The notes under the pieces: generated by a model | Seen by the model: the letters and a program-made list of their open reading frames with translations, nothing else | Databases searched by the model: none | Told to the model about the DNA's origin: nothing | Shown here: positions 1 through 7,455 of the stretch, one piece after another | Layout: each line of letters begins with the position of its first letter | Position numbering within the stretch: the first letter of the stretch is position 1 | Made by a program: the position numbers and the translations under genes | From: Flavobacterium tiangeerense | Lineage (GTDB): Bacteria; Bacteroidota; Bacteroidia; Flavobacteriales; Flavobacteriaceae | Direction: 5' to 3' | Assembly: GCF_007830355.1 (NCBI RefSeq) | Contig: NZ_VLKO01000002.1 | Location: 1-64,000, forward strand | Length of the DNA stretch: 64,000 nucleotides

Positions 1-289
1 AATTCCAATCTCTAAAAACTACTTGTCCAGTATCTTCGTTGAGCCATCTTCGGCGTGTGATATGCAGATAAACTTGATGACCTCGAATGGGAAAGTCTTG
101 AACTGTTATCTGGTCAAAAAAACCTTTTGAGCTTAATTTACTCTCCCGATATTCTTTAGGAATAGAATTGATTTCTTTTAAGTATAGATGAAGTATTTCT
201 TGGTCTTTTTCATAAGAAGTTAACTCAAAATAATCCACAATAATCTCTGGTAACAACAACTTGATAAGTTCTTTAAAAGAATCCTGCAT
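1..289 (-). CDS. ISAon1-type transposase, N-terminal region (partial)
   Basis: Reading leftwards from the ATG at 289, the frame is open for 96 codons and runs off the window. The translation contains FFDQITVQDFPIRG followed by HITRRRW. I recognise this pattern from the N-terminal region of ISAon1-family transposases of Bacteroidetes, which is often a separate short reading frame ahead of the catalytic part. The catalytic part would lie outside the window, so whether the element is intact cannot be judged. The bases between 290 and about 385 may hold the end of the element, but I could not define its terminal repeat. Family assignment is from memory of the motif, not from a search. Confidence 0.7.
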   Translation of the reverse strand, partial: MQDSFKELIKLLLPEIIVDYFELTSYEKDQEILHLYLKEINSIPKEYRESKLSSKGFFDQITVQDFPIRGHQVYLHITRRRWLNEDTGQVVFRDWN

Positions 290-430
290 TTCTGTATTTT
301 TTAAAATACAAATAACCGGTTTTTAATATTTCCCCACAACTTTCAGACTTGATCCATATTCTTCGGAGAGCGGGGGTTAGACAATGATTTAGATGTTGTA
401 ATGTTGGACTTATTTTAGATTGTTGATGAA

Positions 431-464
431 CTTTGTGAGCACGGATTGCAAATCCGCGCTATCG
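431..464 (-). repeat. REP-like palindromic repeat, copy A
   Basis: This 34-base unit, read on the minus strand, matches 974-1007 on the plus strand at 32 of 34 positions. Its core is a hairpin with arms at 438-447 and 451-460 around a GCA loop. Such GGATT-TGC-AATCC palindromes are dispersed in flavobacterial genomes. Confidence 0.75.
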
Positions 465-471
465 GGTTTTA

Positions 472-840
472 TTATTTAAATCCTGCATTTTTGATTTTAG
501 CGATATCTATAATCTCCTCATCAATCAAAATTTTTGAATTTTCAGGATTTTTATTTGATAAAATAACTTTATAATATCTATTTACACATTGTTCACCTTC
601 AGCATAACTGATATCCTCATAATTTTTAAATTCTACGCCATTGTGATGGTACGAAAAATAGTAATACTTAAAACTTTTATTCCAAGTAAATTTATAAATT
701 TTCCCTACGGTTTCTAATGTATTTAATTCAATATCCTTTTCAGCCTCTCTCTGCAAATAAGTAGATTTGACTGTACAAATAATAGCCATTAAAAACACAA
801 TAAGAACAACTATAAATCTAAAAACCTTTCTTTTTTCCAT
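472..840 (-). CDS. hypothetical membrane-anchored protein
   Basis: About 122 residues from the ATG at 840. I chose this start over an in-frame one at 876 because a GGAGG sequence lies just upstream of 840 and the protein then begins MEKRKVFRF, a short positive stretch before a hydrophobic segment (about residues 6-24). The rest is a charged, tyrosine-rich domain expected outside the cytoplasm. I do not recognise the family. The gene stands alone between two inverted copies of a palindromic repeat (431-464 and 974-1007), next to an insertion sequence, which suggests an accessory or mobile setting. Its stop codon lies only a few bases from copy A. Confidence 0.55.
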   Translation of the reverse strand: MEKRKVFRFIVVLIVFLMAIICTVKSTYLQREAEKDIELNTLETVGKIYKFTWNKSFKYYYFSYHHNGVEFKNYEDISYAEGEQCVNRYYKVILSNKNPENSKILIDEEIIDIAKIKNAGFK

Positions 841-880
841 TACCTCCAAATTAAAAACCACCACTTCTTGAAACATTTAA

Positions 881-961
881 CCCCGATCGCTCTGATATGT
901 AATTTAGTCTCTACTATACGATATCGCGAATTTGCAAACCCGATCTCTCGGATATGTAAAA
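881..961 (+). repeat. two degenerate repeat copies
   Basis: Two related segments start near 881 and near 938. Each carries a CCGATC-type start, a TCT or CTCG middle and GATATGTAA, and they are spaced by about 57 bases. They look like decayed parts of the same repeat family as 974-1007. A short open frame through this stretch (868-1107) is made of the repeats and is not a gene. Confidence 0.5.
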
Positions 962-973
962 TATTTTTAGGAG

Positions 974-1007
974 CGATAGCACGGATTTGCAATCCGTGCC
1001 CACAAAG
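974..1007 (+). repeat. REP-like palindromic repeat, copy C
   Basis: Inverted partner of 431-464. A perfect 9-bp stem (979-987 with 991-999) encloses a TGC loop. Together the two copies bracket the hypothetical gene at 472-840. Confidence 0.75.
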
Positions 1008-1442
1008 CAAATCTACAGGAAAAGAAAATAAATTAAAACGTTATGATTGTTTTATTTGTAGTCTTTGTTGTATTTCAAGTAAAAAACATCTAAAAAATAG
1101 AAAGTAATTTATCTTATATTAAAGACGTACTGTAGGCTTGGTTTCCGCCCTAGCGAGGCTATCTTAGATTTAATAAAGCTTGATGCTGATTACGGATTCG
1201 AAGGCGGAGACATTCGCACAGCTTTTGTTTAGACACTTTTCTGAGAGAGTTGTAATTATTAAGAAATCACCATTTGAAAAAGCTGGTGTTTTTGCTTTTT
1301 AAAAACCTACAACAACTCTAATTCACTTGACTTTAAATCCAAAATTTGATTCTCGAAAAAAAATTAAAAAAAAAAATGCTTTTTTGAGGTAACAATTAAT
1401 CTAGTACTGTATCAAAAGGTAAACTTTAAAAAAATATATCTT
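1008..1442. other. gene-free stretch with a coding-like remnant
   Basis: No complete gene is visible. From 1101 to 1232 one frame is open and ends in TAG; its last part reads DADYGFEGGDIRTAFV, which looks like a protein C-terminus but has no usable start. A terminator-like hairpin follows at 1268-1288. The remaining bases up to 1442 are A/T-rich and probably hold the promoter of the hydrolase operon, although no clear TAnnTTTG box is present. Confidence 0.4.
1268..1297 (+). terminator. intrinsic terminator-like hairpin
   Basis: CACCA (1268-1272) pairs with TGGTG (1284-1288) and is followed by a T-rich tract. The surrounding bases are nearly identical to those around the terminator at 5604-5633. 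Confidence 0.5.
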
Positions 1443-2279
1443 ATGAAAACGAAATCTATTTTAATTATTGCATTATTCCTTTTGATCTCAAAATCTGTTT
1501 TTGCTCAAACCGCCTTCAAAGTAGAGGTAAAAGGAAAAGGAGCTCCTGTAATGTTTTTTCCTGGTTTTGGCTGCACCGGTGAAGTTTGGAATGAAACAGT
1601 GGCCGAACTTTCTAAAACTAACGAATGTCATATTTTTACTTTTGCGGGATTTGGGAATGTCCCTCCAATTGAAGGTCCTTGGTTGGCTACCATCAAAGAT
1701 CAGGTCATTTCTTATGTAAAAACAAAAAAAATAAAGAATGCTACATTAGTTGGTCATAGTTTAGGAGGAACTTTAAGCTTGTGGTTAGCCTCTCAGGAAA
1801 CTAATTTGTTCAAAAAATTAATTATCGTTGATGCTTTGCCTGCAACTGCCGCTTTGATGATTCCTAACTACAAGGGAGAAATTATACCGTATGACAATCC
1901 GCAAAGTAAAATGATGCTCAACATGGACCAAAAAGCGTTTTACGGGATGAATTCGCAGTCAACTTCTTTTATGTGCATGAACAAAGAAAAACAAAAAACT
2001 ATCAATGAATGGATGCGTCTTGTGGATCGAAAAACTTACGTTCACGGTTATATCGACATGCTAAATTTAGACCTGCGAAAAGAAATTTCTAAAATTAAAA
2101 TTCCTGTTGTAATTTTAGTTGCTTCAAATCCAGATCTTACCACAGTACAAAAAACCTATAAAGCACAGTATGAGAACCTGCCTTCTGTTAAAATTGAGTA
2201 TGCAGCAAACTCCGCTCATTTTGTTATGTACGATCAACCAGATTGGTTTATGGATAAAGTAAAACTTGAATTAAAATAA
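1443..2279 (+). CDS. secreted alpha/beta hydrolase
   Basis: 278 residues. An N-terminal signal peptide ends near residue 22 (SVFAQ), so export to the periplasm is likely. The mature part has the alpha/beta hydrolase fold: an oxyanion-type FPGFGCTG near residues 39-46, the nucleophile elbow GHSLGG with Ser106, and a late catalytic-type histidine in SAHFVMYDQP close to the C-terminus. The substrate cannot be inferred. The stop codon at 2277-2279 is followed at once by the GTG start of an ECF sigma factor, so the three genes to 3331 form a tight operon. The pairing of an exported hydrolase with a sigma factor is unusual and may reflect envelope sensing, but that is inference. Confidence 0.85.
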   Translation: MKTKSILIIALFLLISKSVFAQTAFKVEVKGKGAPVMFFPGFGCTGEVWNETVAELSKTNECHIFTFAGFGNVPPIEGPWLATIKDQVISYVKTKKIKNATLVGHSLGGTLSLWLASQETNLFKKLIIVDALPATAALMIPNYKGEIIPYDNPQSKMMLNMDQKAFYGMNSQSTSFMCMNKEKQKTINEWMRLVDRKTYVHGYIDMLNLDLRKEISKIKIPVVILVASNPDLTTVQKTYKAQYENLPSVKIEYAANSAHFVMYDQPDWFMDKVKLELK

Positions 2280-2280
2280 A

Positions 2281-2775
2281 GTGGCTAAAAAAGAACTATT
2301 CGACGAGATCTATTACAAGTATTACAATAAAGCATTTCGATTGTGTAAAGGATATTTTTGTGGCGATACCGCATTGGCCTCTGATGCAACTCAGGAAATC
2401 TTCATCAAAGTCTGGGAGAAATTAGACACTTTTAGAAATGAATCCAGTATCAGCACTTGGATTTACAGAATTGCAGTAAACACCTGTCTTCTCTATTTAA
2501 GAAAATCATCTACAAAGAAAGAAATCAGGACCGATATTCTTCCTCAGGTTGTTGCAGAATCCTATTCGAGCGAAAAAGATGAGCAGCTTAGACAAATGTA
2601 TCAATGCATACAAAAATTGGAAGAAACGAACAAGATGATCATCCTGATGACTTTAGACGGTTTAGAATATCAGGAAATATCAGAAGTAATCGGGATAACC
2701 GAAGAAACCCTTCGCGTTAGAATTCATAGAATCAAAAAAAGTTTAACTCAATGTGTACAAAATGAAAACATTTGA
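2281..2775 (+). CDS. ECF-type RNA polymerase sigma factor
   Basis: 164 residues starting with GTG, one base after the hydrolase stop. Region 2 is clear (KYYNKAFRLC, then DATQEIFIKVWEKL and ISTWIYRIAVNTC, about residues 12-73), and region 4 contains a helix-turn-helix (YQEISEVIGITEETLRVRIHRIKK, read in two parts, about residues 128-153). It lacks the SnoaL or other C-terminal extensions of large ECF groups. The next gene overlaps its end and encodes a small membrane protein that could act as its anti-sigma factor, although it does not look like the FecR or zinc-type anti-sigma families. Regulon unknown. Confidence 0.88.
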   Translation: MAKKELFDEIYYKYYNKAFRLCKGYFCGDTALASDATQEIFIKVWEKLDTFRNESSISTWIYRIAVNTCLLYLRKSSTKKEIRTDILPQVVAESYSSEKDEQLRQMYQCIQKLEETNKMIILMTLDGLEYQEISEVIGITEETLRVRIHRIKKSLTQCVQNENI

Positions 2776-3331
2776 AGAATTACAAAATATCTGGGATCAG
2801 CAGACAGCATCTGAATCACAACCAACTGCTACCGAAATTATAAAAAAAGCGGAGTCACATACTAAAAAAATTAAACGTAATCATTTTTGGACCAGAGTAA
2901 TTTTAAGCTTGACCTCAATAATATTAATCTCCTATTATATTTGGGCTGGTGCTTATAGAAACATACAGTTTAGTATCGGCTTGTGCATTATGATTGTAAT
3001 GCTTGTGAGCCGCGTAGCTTTAGAATGGATCAGCGTAAAAAAGCTAGCCGATTTAAATACTGATCTCACATTAATAGAATACTGTAAACTAGCACATCAG
3101 TTTTACAGTTGGAGAAAAAAAATACATTACATCCTTACTCCTATCATTTACCTCACGTATACTGCCGGGTTTACATTGCTTTTACCAGTTTTTAAAACTA
3201 TTTTCTCAAGAGGCTTTTATCTTTACATTCTATTAAGCGGATATATTTTTTTATTTCTATTTGCATTTTTTATGATACGATTCATCCAAAAGGAAATAAA
3301 ACTTTTACACTTCTTGAAAAACATTTCGTAA
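2762..3331 (+). CDS. small membrane protein, possible anti-sigma factor
   Basis: 189 residues from the ATG at 2762; a GTG nine bases earlier (2753) is in frame, but the ATG gives the usual MKTFEELQN start. It overlaps the sigma gene by 14 bases, which implies translational coupling. The first 45 residues are soluble, followed by two hydrophobic segments (about 47-65 and 70-90) and two more (about 127-147 and 155-177). A short cytoplasmic head followed by membrane helices, encoded directly after an ECF sigma gene, fits an anti-sigma role, but no known anti-sigma domain is recognisable. Confidence 0.7.
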   Translation: MKTFEELQNIWDQQTASESQPTATEIIKKAESHTKKIKRNHFWTRVILSLTSIILISYYIWAGAYRNIQFSIGLCIMIVMLVSRVALEWISVKKLADLNTDLTLIEYCKLAHQFYSWRKKIHYILTPIIYLTYTAGFTLLLPVFKTIFSRGFYLYILLSGYIFLFLFAFFMIRFIQKEIKLLHFLKNIS

Positions 3332-3378
3332 AGAGAAAAAATAATTGGTATCTATTTTACCGTTTACCACTACTAGAA

Positions 3379-3408
3379 AAGCTTCAGAGAAATCTGGAGC
3401 TTTTTTTT
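3379..3408 (+). terminator. intrinsic terminator of the hydrolase-sigma operon
   Basis: A 10-bp stem (3379-3388 with 3393-3402, one G-T pair) with a GAAA loop is followed by eight Ts. It lies 48 bases after the last stop codon of the operon. Confidence 0.85.
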
Positions 3409-3651
3409 GTTATCTCGTTCAAAGGACAAAAATATTTAGATTGTGCGCACAAAGGAGACCTTTGTCTATTCAATGAAACCCTTAGGATAGCTTGTCCTTT
3501 TAGTTAATCATTTCATAATCCCATAAGAAAGTTAACTGTATTGCTATAAATTCGTTCCGTGAATTCGTATGAAATAAGTTATGTTTTAAAAAACGACTCC
3601 TTTCAATGGTATCCCAAAACAGATTAGAAAAATAACTTTTATAATAAGAAA
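3409..3651. other. intergenic stretch, nothing recognised
   Basis: A/T-rich sequence between the terminator and the AraC regulator. It contains only a short inverted repeat, CAAAGG and CCTTTG near 3450. No gene, RNA or clear promoter box is visible. Confidence 0.4.
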
Positions 3652-4788
3652 TTGATTTATACTACACTTTTAAATATCGCCATTTTTCAGGGAATCATCT
3701 TGGGATTAGTTATTTTAAGGTCTTCCTTATTTAATAGTAATTCAAATAAACATGTGGCATACTTGCTATTTACACTTTCTATTCTTTTACTGAATTATGT
3801 CTTTGAATTAGAAGAAGCTTATACTCCCTATCCTTTTCTACATTTTATTGACAATGTCGAGTGGGCATTACTATTGCCTGCATTCCTATTCCTATATATT
3901 GTAAATCGGATTGATGATACTGTAAAAAGCAAACAAAAAATATATTTATGTTTTGTTCCATTTGCATTTTCCGCTGTACTTAACATTACAAACGATCTTG
4001 ATCGTGTAGCAGGAATTTATACTATTCCAGAGCCAGGAATTATTATCATTGAAATACTGAGTCTATTTCATCTTTTTTTAGTCCTTACATTCATCCCTTT
4101 TCTGTTGATTTACTCTTATTTTATGATAAGACATTTAAAGGATTCAGAAGAAAAAAAATGGGTAGTTACGTTATTAACCCTTTTTACATCTTTGTTATTC
4201 TCTTGGATTATTACCTGGTTAGTCGGCATATTTCTTCAATATGATATTTCTTCTACTATGAGTATCGTGGCTTTATCTGCAACTTTCATTATTCATTGGA
4301 CAGCATATGTAGGCATTTACAAGTACAAACTCGCAAAAAACAAGGATGCTATCTATACTTTTCTAAATAACGATTTATCTATTTCCTACAGTAATTCGGA
4401 AATTATTGAAAATGACAGCCCAGAAGAATATCGGGAATCGATCACAGTAGATAATCTTTATTTTCAAAAACTTGATCTTCTTTGTAAGGAACATCATATT
4501 TATACCGATTGTACCTTGAACAGAGAAAAAATTGCTGAAAAACTAGGCATAAGTGCTGGATATGTTTCACAAATTGTAAATACGGTAACAGGAGACAACT
4601 TTGCCAATTACATCAATCAATATCGGGTTGAAGCTGTGAAGGAAATGATCTCTAATTCTGAATATGAAAATTATAATCTATTGACTATGGGACTAGAGTC
4701 TGGTTTTACTTCAAAAACCACTTTTTATAAAGCTTTTAAAAAAGCTACTGGTCAAACCCCAAATGAGTATCGGAATTCAAATAAATAA
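3652..4788 (+). CDS. membrane-anchored AraC-family regulator
   Basis: 378 residues from a TTG start, which is needed to include the first hydrophobic helix (IAIFQGIILGLVIL). The N-terminal two thirds hold about seven membrane segments (residues 5-235). A short linker leads to a C-terminal AraC-type DNA-binding domain (about 285-378) with two helix-turn-helix units; the second ends FTSKTTFYKAFKKATGQTPNEYR, a typical AraC signature if read in two parts. Proteins of this layout are common in Bacteroidetes and probably sense a membrane or external signal. The beta-barrel gene 89 bases downstream is a possible target. Confidence 0.87.
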   Translation: MIYTTLLNIAIFQGIILGLVILRSSLFNSNSNKHVAYLLFTLSILLLNYVFELEEAYTPYPFLHFIDNVEWALLLPAFLFLYIVNRIDDTVKSKQKIYLCFVPFAFSAVLNITNDLDRVAGIYTIPEPGIIIIEILSLFHLFLVLTFIPFLLIYSYFMIRHLKDSEEKKWVVTLLTLFTSLLFSWIITWLVGIFLQYDISSTMSIVALSATFIIHWTAYVGIYKYKLAKNKDAIYTFLNNDLSISYSNSEIIENDSPEEYRESITVDNLYFQKLDLLCKEHHIYTDCTLNREKIAEKLGISAGYVSQIVNTVTGDNFANYINQYRVEAVKEMISNSEYENYNLLTMGLESGFTSKTTFYKAFKKATGQTPNEYRNSNK

Positions 4789-4877
4789 GTACCGATTTAT
4801 ACAATTTGAAGTTTTTGGCACCTTTTCTAGTTCTTCTTGTGTGAGTTTTGCACTTCAATAATTAAAAAACAATTTTT

Positions 4878-5441
4878 ATGAAAAAAATTTTAGTACTAGC
4901 TGTTCTTACAGTTTTAGGATTTACAAATGCAAACGCGCAAAAAATTAAATTTGGTGCAAAATTAGGTATTAACATTAGTAACATTACTGGTGATAACACC
5001 AGTAGCCTTGAACCTGTTTCTGCCTTTAATTTCGGATTAGTAACTGAGATTCCAATTGCGAAAAAATTTTCTTTTCAACCAGAACTTATGCTTTCCGGTC
5101 AAGGTTACAGCTTTAAAGGAAGTGACGGAAACATTGTTGGATTAAATTATTTAAACGTTCCGTTAATGGCAAAATATTATGTAACAAAAGGGTTGAGTCT
5201 TGAAGCTGGACCACAAATTGGGTATTTACTTTCGGCCAAAAATGAAAGCACAAACGTAAAAGATACGTTTAAGAAAGTTGACTTAGCTGCTAATTTAGGA
5301 ATTGGTTACAAACTAGAAAACGGACTTAATTTTGGAGCAAGATATAATTTTGGATTATCAAACATTAATAATTTAGATAATTCTTCTAATAAAAATAGAA
5401 ACGAAGTATTTCAAATATCTGTAGGTTATTTCTTTTTCTAA
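4878..5441 (+). CDS. outer membrane beta-barrel protein (porin family, PorT-like)
   Basis: 187 residues. The signal peptide ends at NANAQ (about residue 20). The mature part has alternating beta strands such as KFGAKLGINIS and a C-terminal strand that ends in Phe, as expected of outer membrane barrels. Its length and pattern fit the small Bacteroidetes barrel family with the PF13568 domain. No ligand or export role can be assigned. The gene follows an AraC-type membrane regulator in the same direction and ends before a terminator at 5604. Confidence 0.85.
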   Translation: MKKILVLAVLTVLGFTNANAQKIKFGAKLGINISNITGDNTSSLEPVSAFNFGLVTEIPIAKKFSFQPELMLSGQGYSFKGSDGNIVGLNYLNVPLMAKYYVTKGLSLEAGPQIGYLLSAKNESTNVKDTFKKVDLAANLGIGYKLENGLNFGARYNFGLSNINNLDNSSNKNRNEVFQISVGYFFF

Positions 5442-5603
5442 AACCAAATAATTCTATAAAAGATTTTACAGACTGAATTGTAAAGATATTAACCTAGCAT
5501 TGCTGGAAAATTCAAAAATTTTGAATTAATCGTTTTGACAGTTTCAATATCTTTAAATTTTTATAAAACGGTTCGGGAATAATACTATAAGGACTATTAA
5601 GAA

Positions 5604-5633
5604 AACACCAGTTGAAAAAGCTGGTGTTTTTTT
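5604..5633 (+). terminator. intrinsic terminator
   Basis: AACACCAG (5604-5611) pairs perfectly with CTGGTGTT (5621-5628), followed by a T run. It lies about 160 bases after the beta-barrel gene. Its loop and flanks are near-identical to those at 1261-1297. Confidence 0.8.
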
Positions 5634-5798
5634 GTTTCAGACTACTTTGAAAAAACTCTTTAAATCACGAAATATTTATACAATAGCCTCAAAAGAAGTT
5701 ATACCTTATCAGATCGTTACCTAAATGCACACTAAAATCCATTTAAAATTATAACAAAAGCATAGAAACTGATGACACGTATTTTAAAACTACTCCAT

Positions 5799-5826
5799 AA
5801 AAAAACCTGTAATTGCTTACAGGTTT
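5799..5826 (-). terminator. intrinsic terminator of the LRR gene
   Basis: AAACCTGTAA (5803-5812) pairs with TTACAGGTTT (5817-5826). On the minus strand the stem is followed by a run of Ts. It lies downstream of the leucine-rich-repeat gene. Confidence 0.8.
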
Positions 5827-5881
5827 AATTCAACTACGTTTATTAAATATAAAACCAACTAACTTATTTATTTACTAAACT

Positions 5882-6736
5882 TTAATCTTCAGATACTATT
5901 GCAGAATTTCTGTCTGAAACTACCTTTAAAGCCACAGCCAAACCTTTTTCATTCAGCATAGTCATGTTCATAATATCTAATACTGCTAAATCTTTGGACA
6001 CAAATCCATTAAATTTATTATAAGATAAATTCATTTCCTTTAATCTATTTAATTTTTTCAATTCCATAGGAACTTGTCCATTCATATTGTTATCAAACAA
6101 ACTTAAGTTTTCTAAAAAAATCATATTTTCAATCTCTTTACTCAAGCCTCCCACTAATTTATTACTGTTTAGCATTAATGTTTTTAAACCTTTAAGTTCA
6201 TAAAGTGAGCTAGGAATCTCCCCTGTGATTTCATTATTAAAAAGCGACAAGTTTTCTAACTGTGTTAACAACCCCAACTGACTTGGTAGAATTCCAGATA
6301 AATTATTCATATACAATTCAAGAGAACTCAATTTATCTAATTGACACAATGAAGTAGGAATAGGACCAAACAATTGATTGAACGAAAGGTCCAAAATTCT
6401 TAATAACTTTAACTTTCCTAAAGATTGAGGTATGTTACCTGAAAGTTGATTTTTGTGTAAATTTAAAACCTGCAAATTCACTAAATTAGAAATTTCATTA
6501 GGAATCTTACCTGTTAAATTATTATCCGATAGATCTAACGCAATAACTTTATTATCCTCAATTTTAACACCAAACCATGATGTTTCTGAAGCACTTAAAT
6601 CCCACTTCACTTTCCATTGTGGACCAGCTGTGACATGGTACAATTTTATCAAAGCCTCTTTTTCCTTTGGAGAGATTGCTGCAATAATTACATTGCTGCT
6701 CAAAAGAATCAAAAATAATAGTAAAGCTTTTTTCAT
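5882..6736 (-). CDS. secreted leucine-rich-repeat protein
   Basis: 284 residues with a signal peptide of about 19 residues. An N-terminal cap (residues 25-65, with WxxKWDLSASETSWFGV) is followed by about seven 24-residue repeats of the plant-type pattern LxLxxNxLxGxIPxxLxxLxxL, such as LDLSDNNLTGKIPNEISNL. The cap and repeats are like those of Bacteroidetes surface LRR proteins. There is no visible C-terminal type IX sorting domain, so the final location (periplasm or surface) is unclear. Likely a protein-binding module; partner unknown. It stands alone, with its own terminator at 5799-5826. Confidence 0.85.
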   Translation of the reverse strand: MKKALLLFLILLSSNVIIAAISPKEKEALIKLYHVTAGPQWKVKWDLSASETSWFGVKIEDNKVIALDLSDNNLTGKIPNEISNLVNLQVLNLHKNQLSGNIPQSLGKLKLLRILDLSFNQLFGPIPTSLCQLDKLSSLELYMNNLSGILPSQLGLLTQLENLSLFNNEITGEIPSSLYELKGLKTLMLNSNKLVGGLSKEIENMIFLENLSLFDNNMNGQVPMELKKLNRLKEMNLSYNKFNGFVSKDLAVLDIMNMTMLNEKGLAVALKVVSDRNSAIVSED

Positions 6737-6934
6737 ACCCTGATTATTATGTTACATATTAACATAAAATTAGTTTCTTTACAGTTGTTCAGCAAATAAA
6801 TCCGACGAACTACATGTTTTTTAGTTTTTAATAAGACAAAATCTTACATTTATGTAATTTAATTTAGGGAAATACAATTTAAAACAGCCTACATAAAATA
6901 TTGAACTAATGAAAATTCATTATTCGCAAATCAA

Positions 6935-7213
6935 TTACAGGATTGCATTTATAGCTGTTGCAAGCTGGATGTCTTTAAGTGTTACTCCGCCAGCATCATG
7001 TGTACTGAGTTTAAGATGCACTTTATTATAGGAATTTGACCAATCAGGATGGTGATCAAAAGAGGTAGCAATAATACCTACTTGAACGATAAACCCCATT
7101 GCTTGAGTAAAATTCTTAAAAACATATTTTTTCTCTAATGCATTCTCTATAAAGTTCCAATCTTGCAATGCAACCAATTCATTTTGAATAGTCGTTTCAG
7201 TATATGTTTTCAT
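6935..7213 (-). CDS. 4a-hydroxytetrahydrobiopterin dehydratase
   Basis: 92 residues, the usual length for pterin-4a-carbinolamine dehydratase. The family motif is present: FDHHPDWSNSYNKVHLKL carries the paired histidines and the PxW that line the active site, followed by HDAGGVTLKD with the third conserved histidine. The enzyme recycles the oxidised pterin cofactor after aromatic amino acid hydroxylation. No phenylalanine hydroxylase gene lies next to it in this window. Confidence 0.93.
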   Translation of the reverse strand: MKTYTETTIQNELVALQDWNFIENALEKKYVFKNFTQAMGFIVQVGIIATSFDHHPDWSNSYNKVHLKLSTHDAGGVTLKDIQLATAINAIL

Positions 7214-7427
7214 AAATATTTTATTGATTTATAATCCCTAAAAGTGTACAGCTAAAGGTACAACAATTCTATACCACTGAGTAACAATGTTAAATATTGT
7301 TTAAGCATCCCTTTTTAAACTTTTCAAATGAACTTCTGGTTTCCTGTAATAAATTTAGCTATATACGTGGTTCAATTTTTAGAACAATACTTCAATGCTT
7401 TAATGTAAATCATTGAAAATAAATAAC

Positions 7428-7435
7428 TAATTTTG
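7428..7435 (+). promoter_or_regulatory. Bacteroidetes -7 promoter box (TAATTTTG)
   Basis: Matches the TAnnTTTG consensus exactly and lies 20 bases before the TTG start at 7456, which supports that start. A clear -33 TTG at ideal spacing was not found. Confidence 0.55.
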
Positions 7436-7455
7436 TATAAATATTTACACTCAAT

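Larger units (their letters stand above)
5442..5881. other. intergenic stretch with two converging terminators
   Basis: A 440-base gap between converging genes. Apart from the two terminators listed separately, it shows only an A/T-rich palindrome near 5508-5527. No coding potential was seen. Confidence 0.6.

Noticed and set aside
868..1107. 79-codon plus-strand frame with repeated Arg-Ile-Cys-Asn segments
   Set aside because: It runs through several copies of a palindromic intergenic repeat, which explains the repeated residues; no start signal and no domain.
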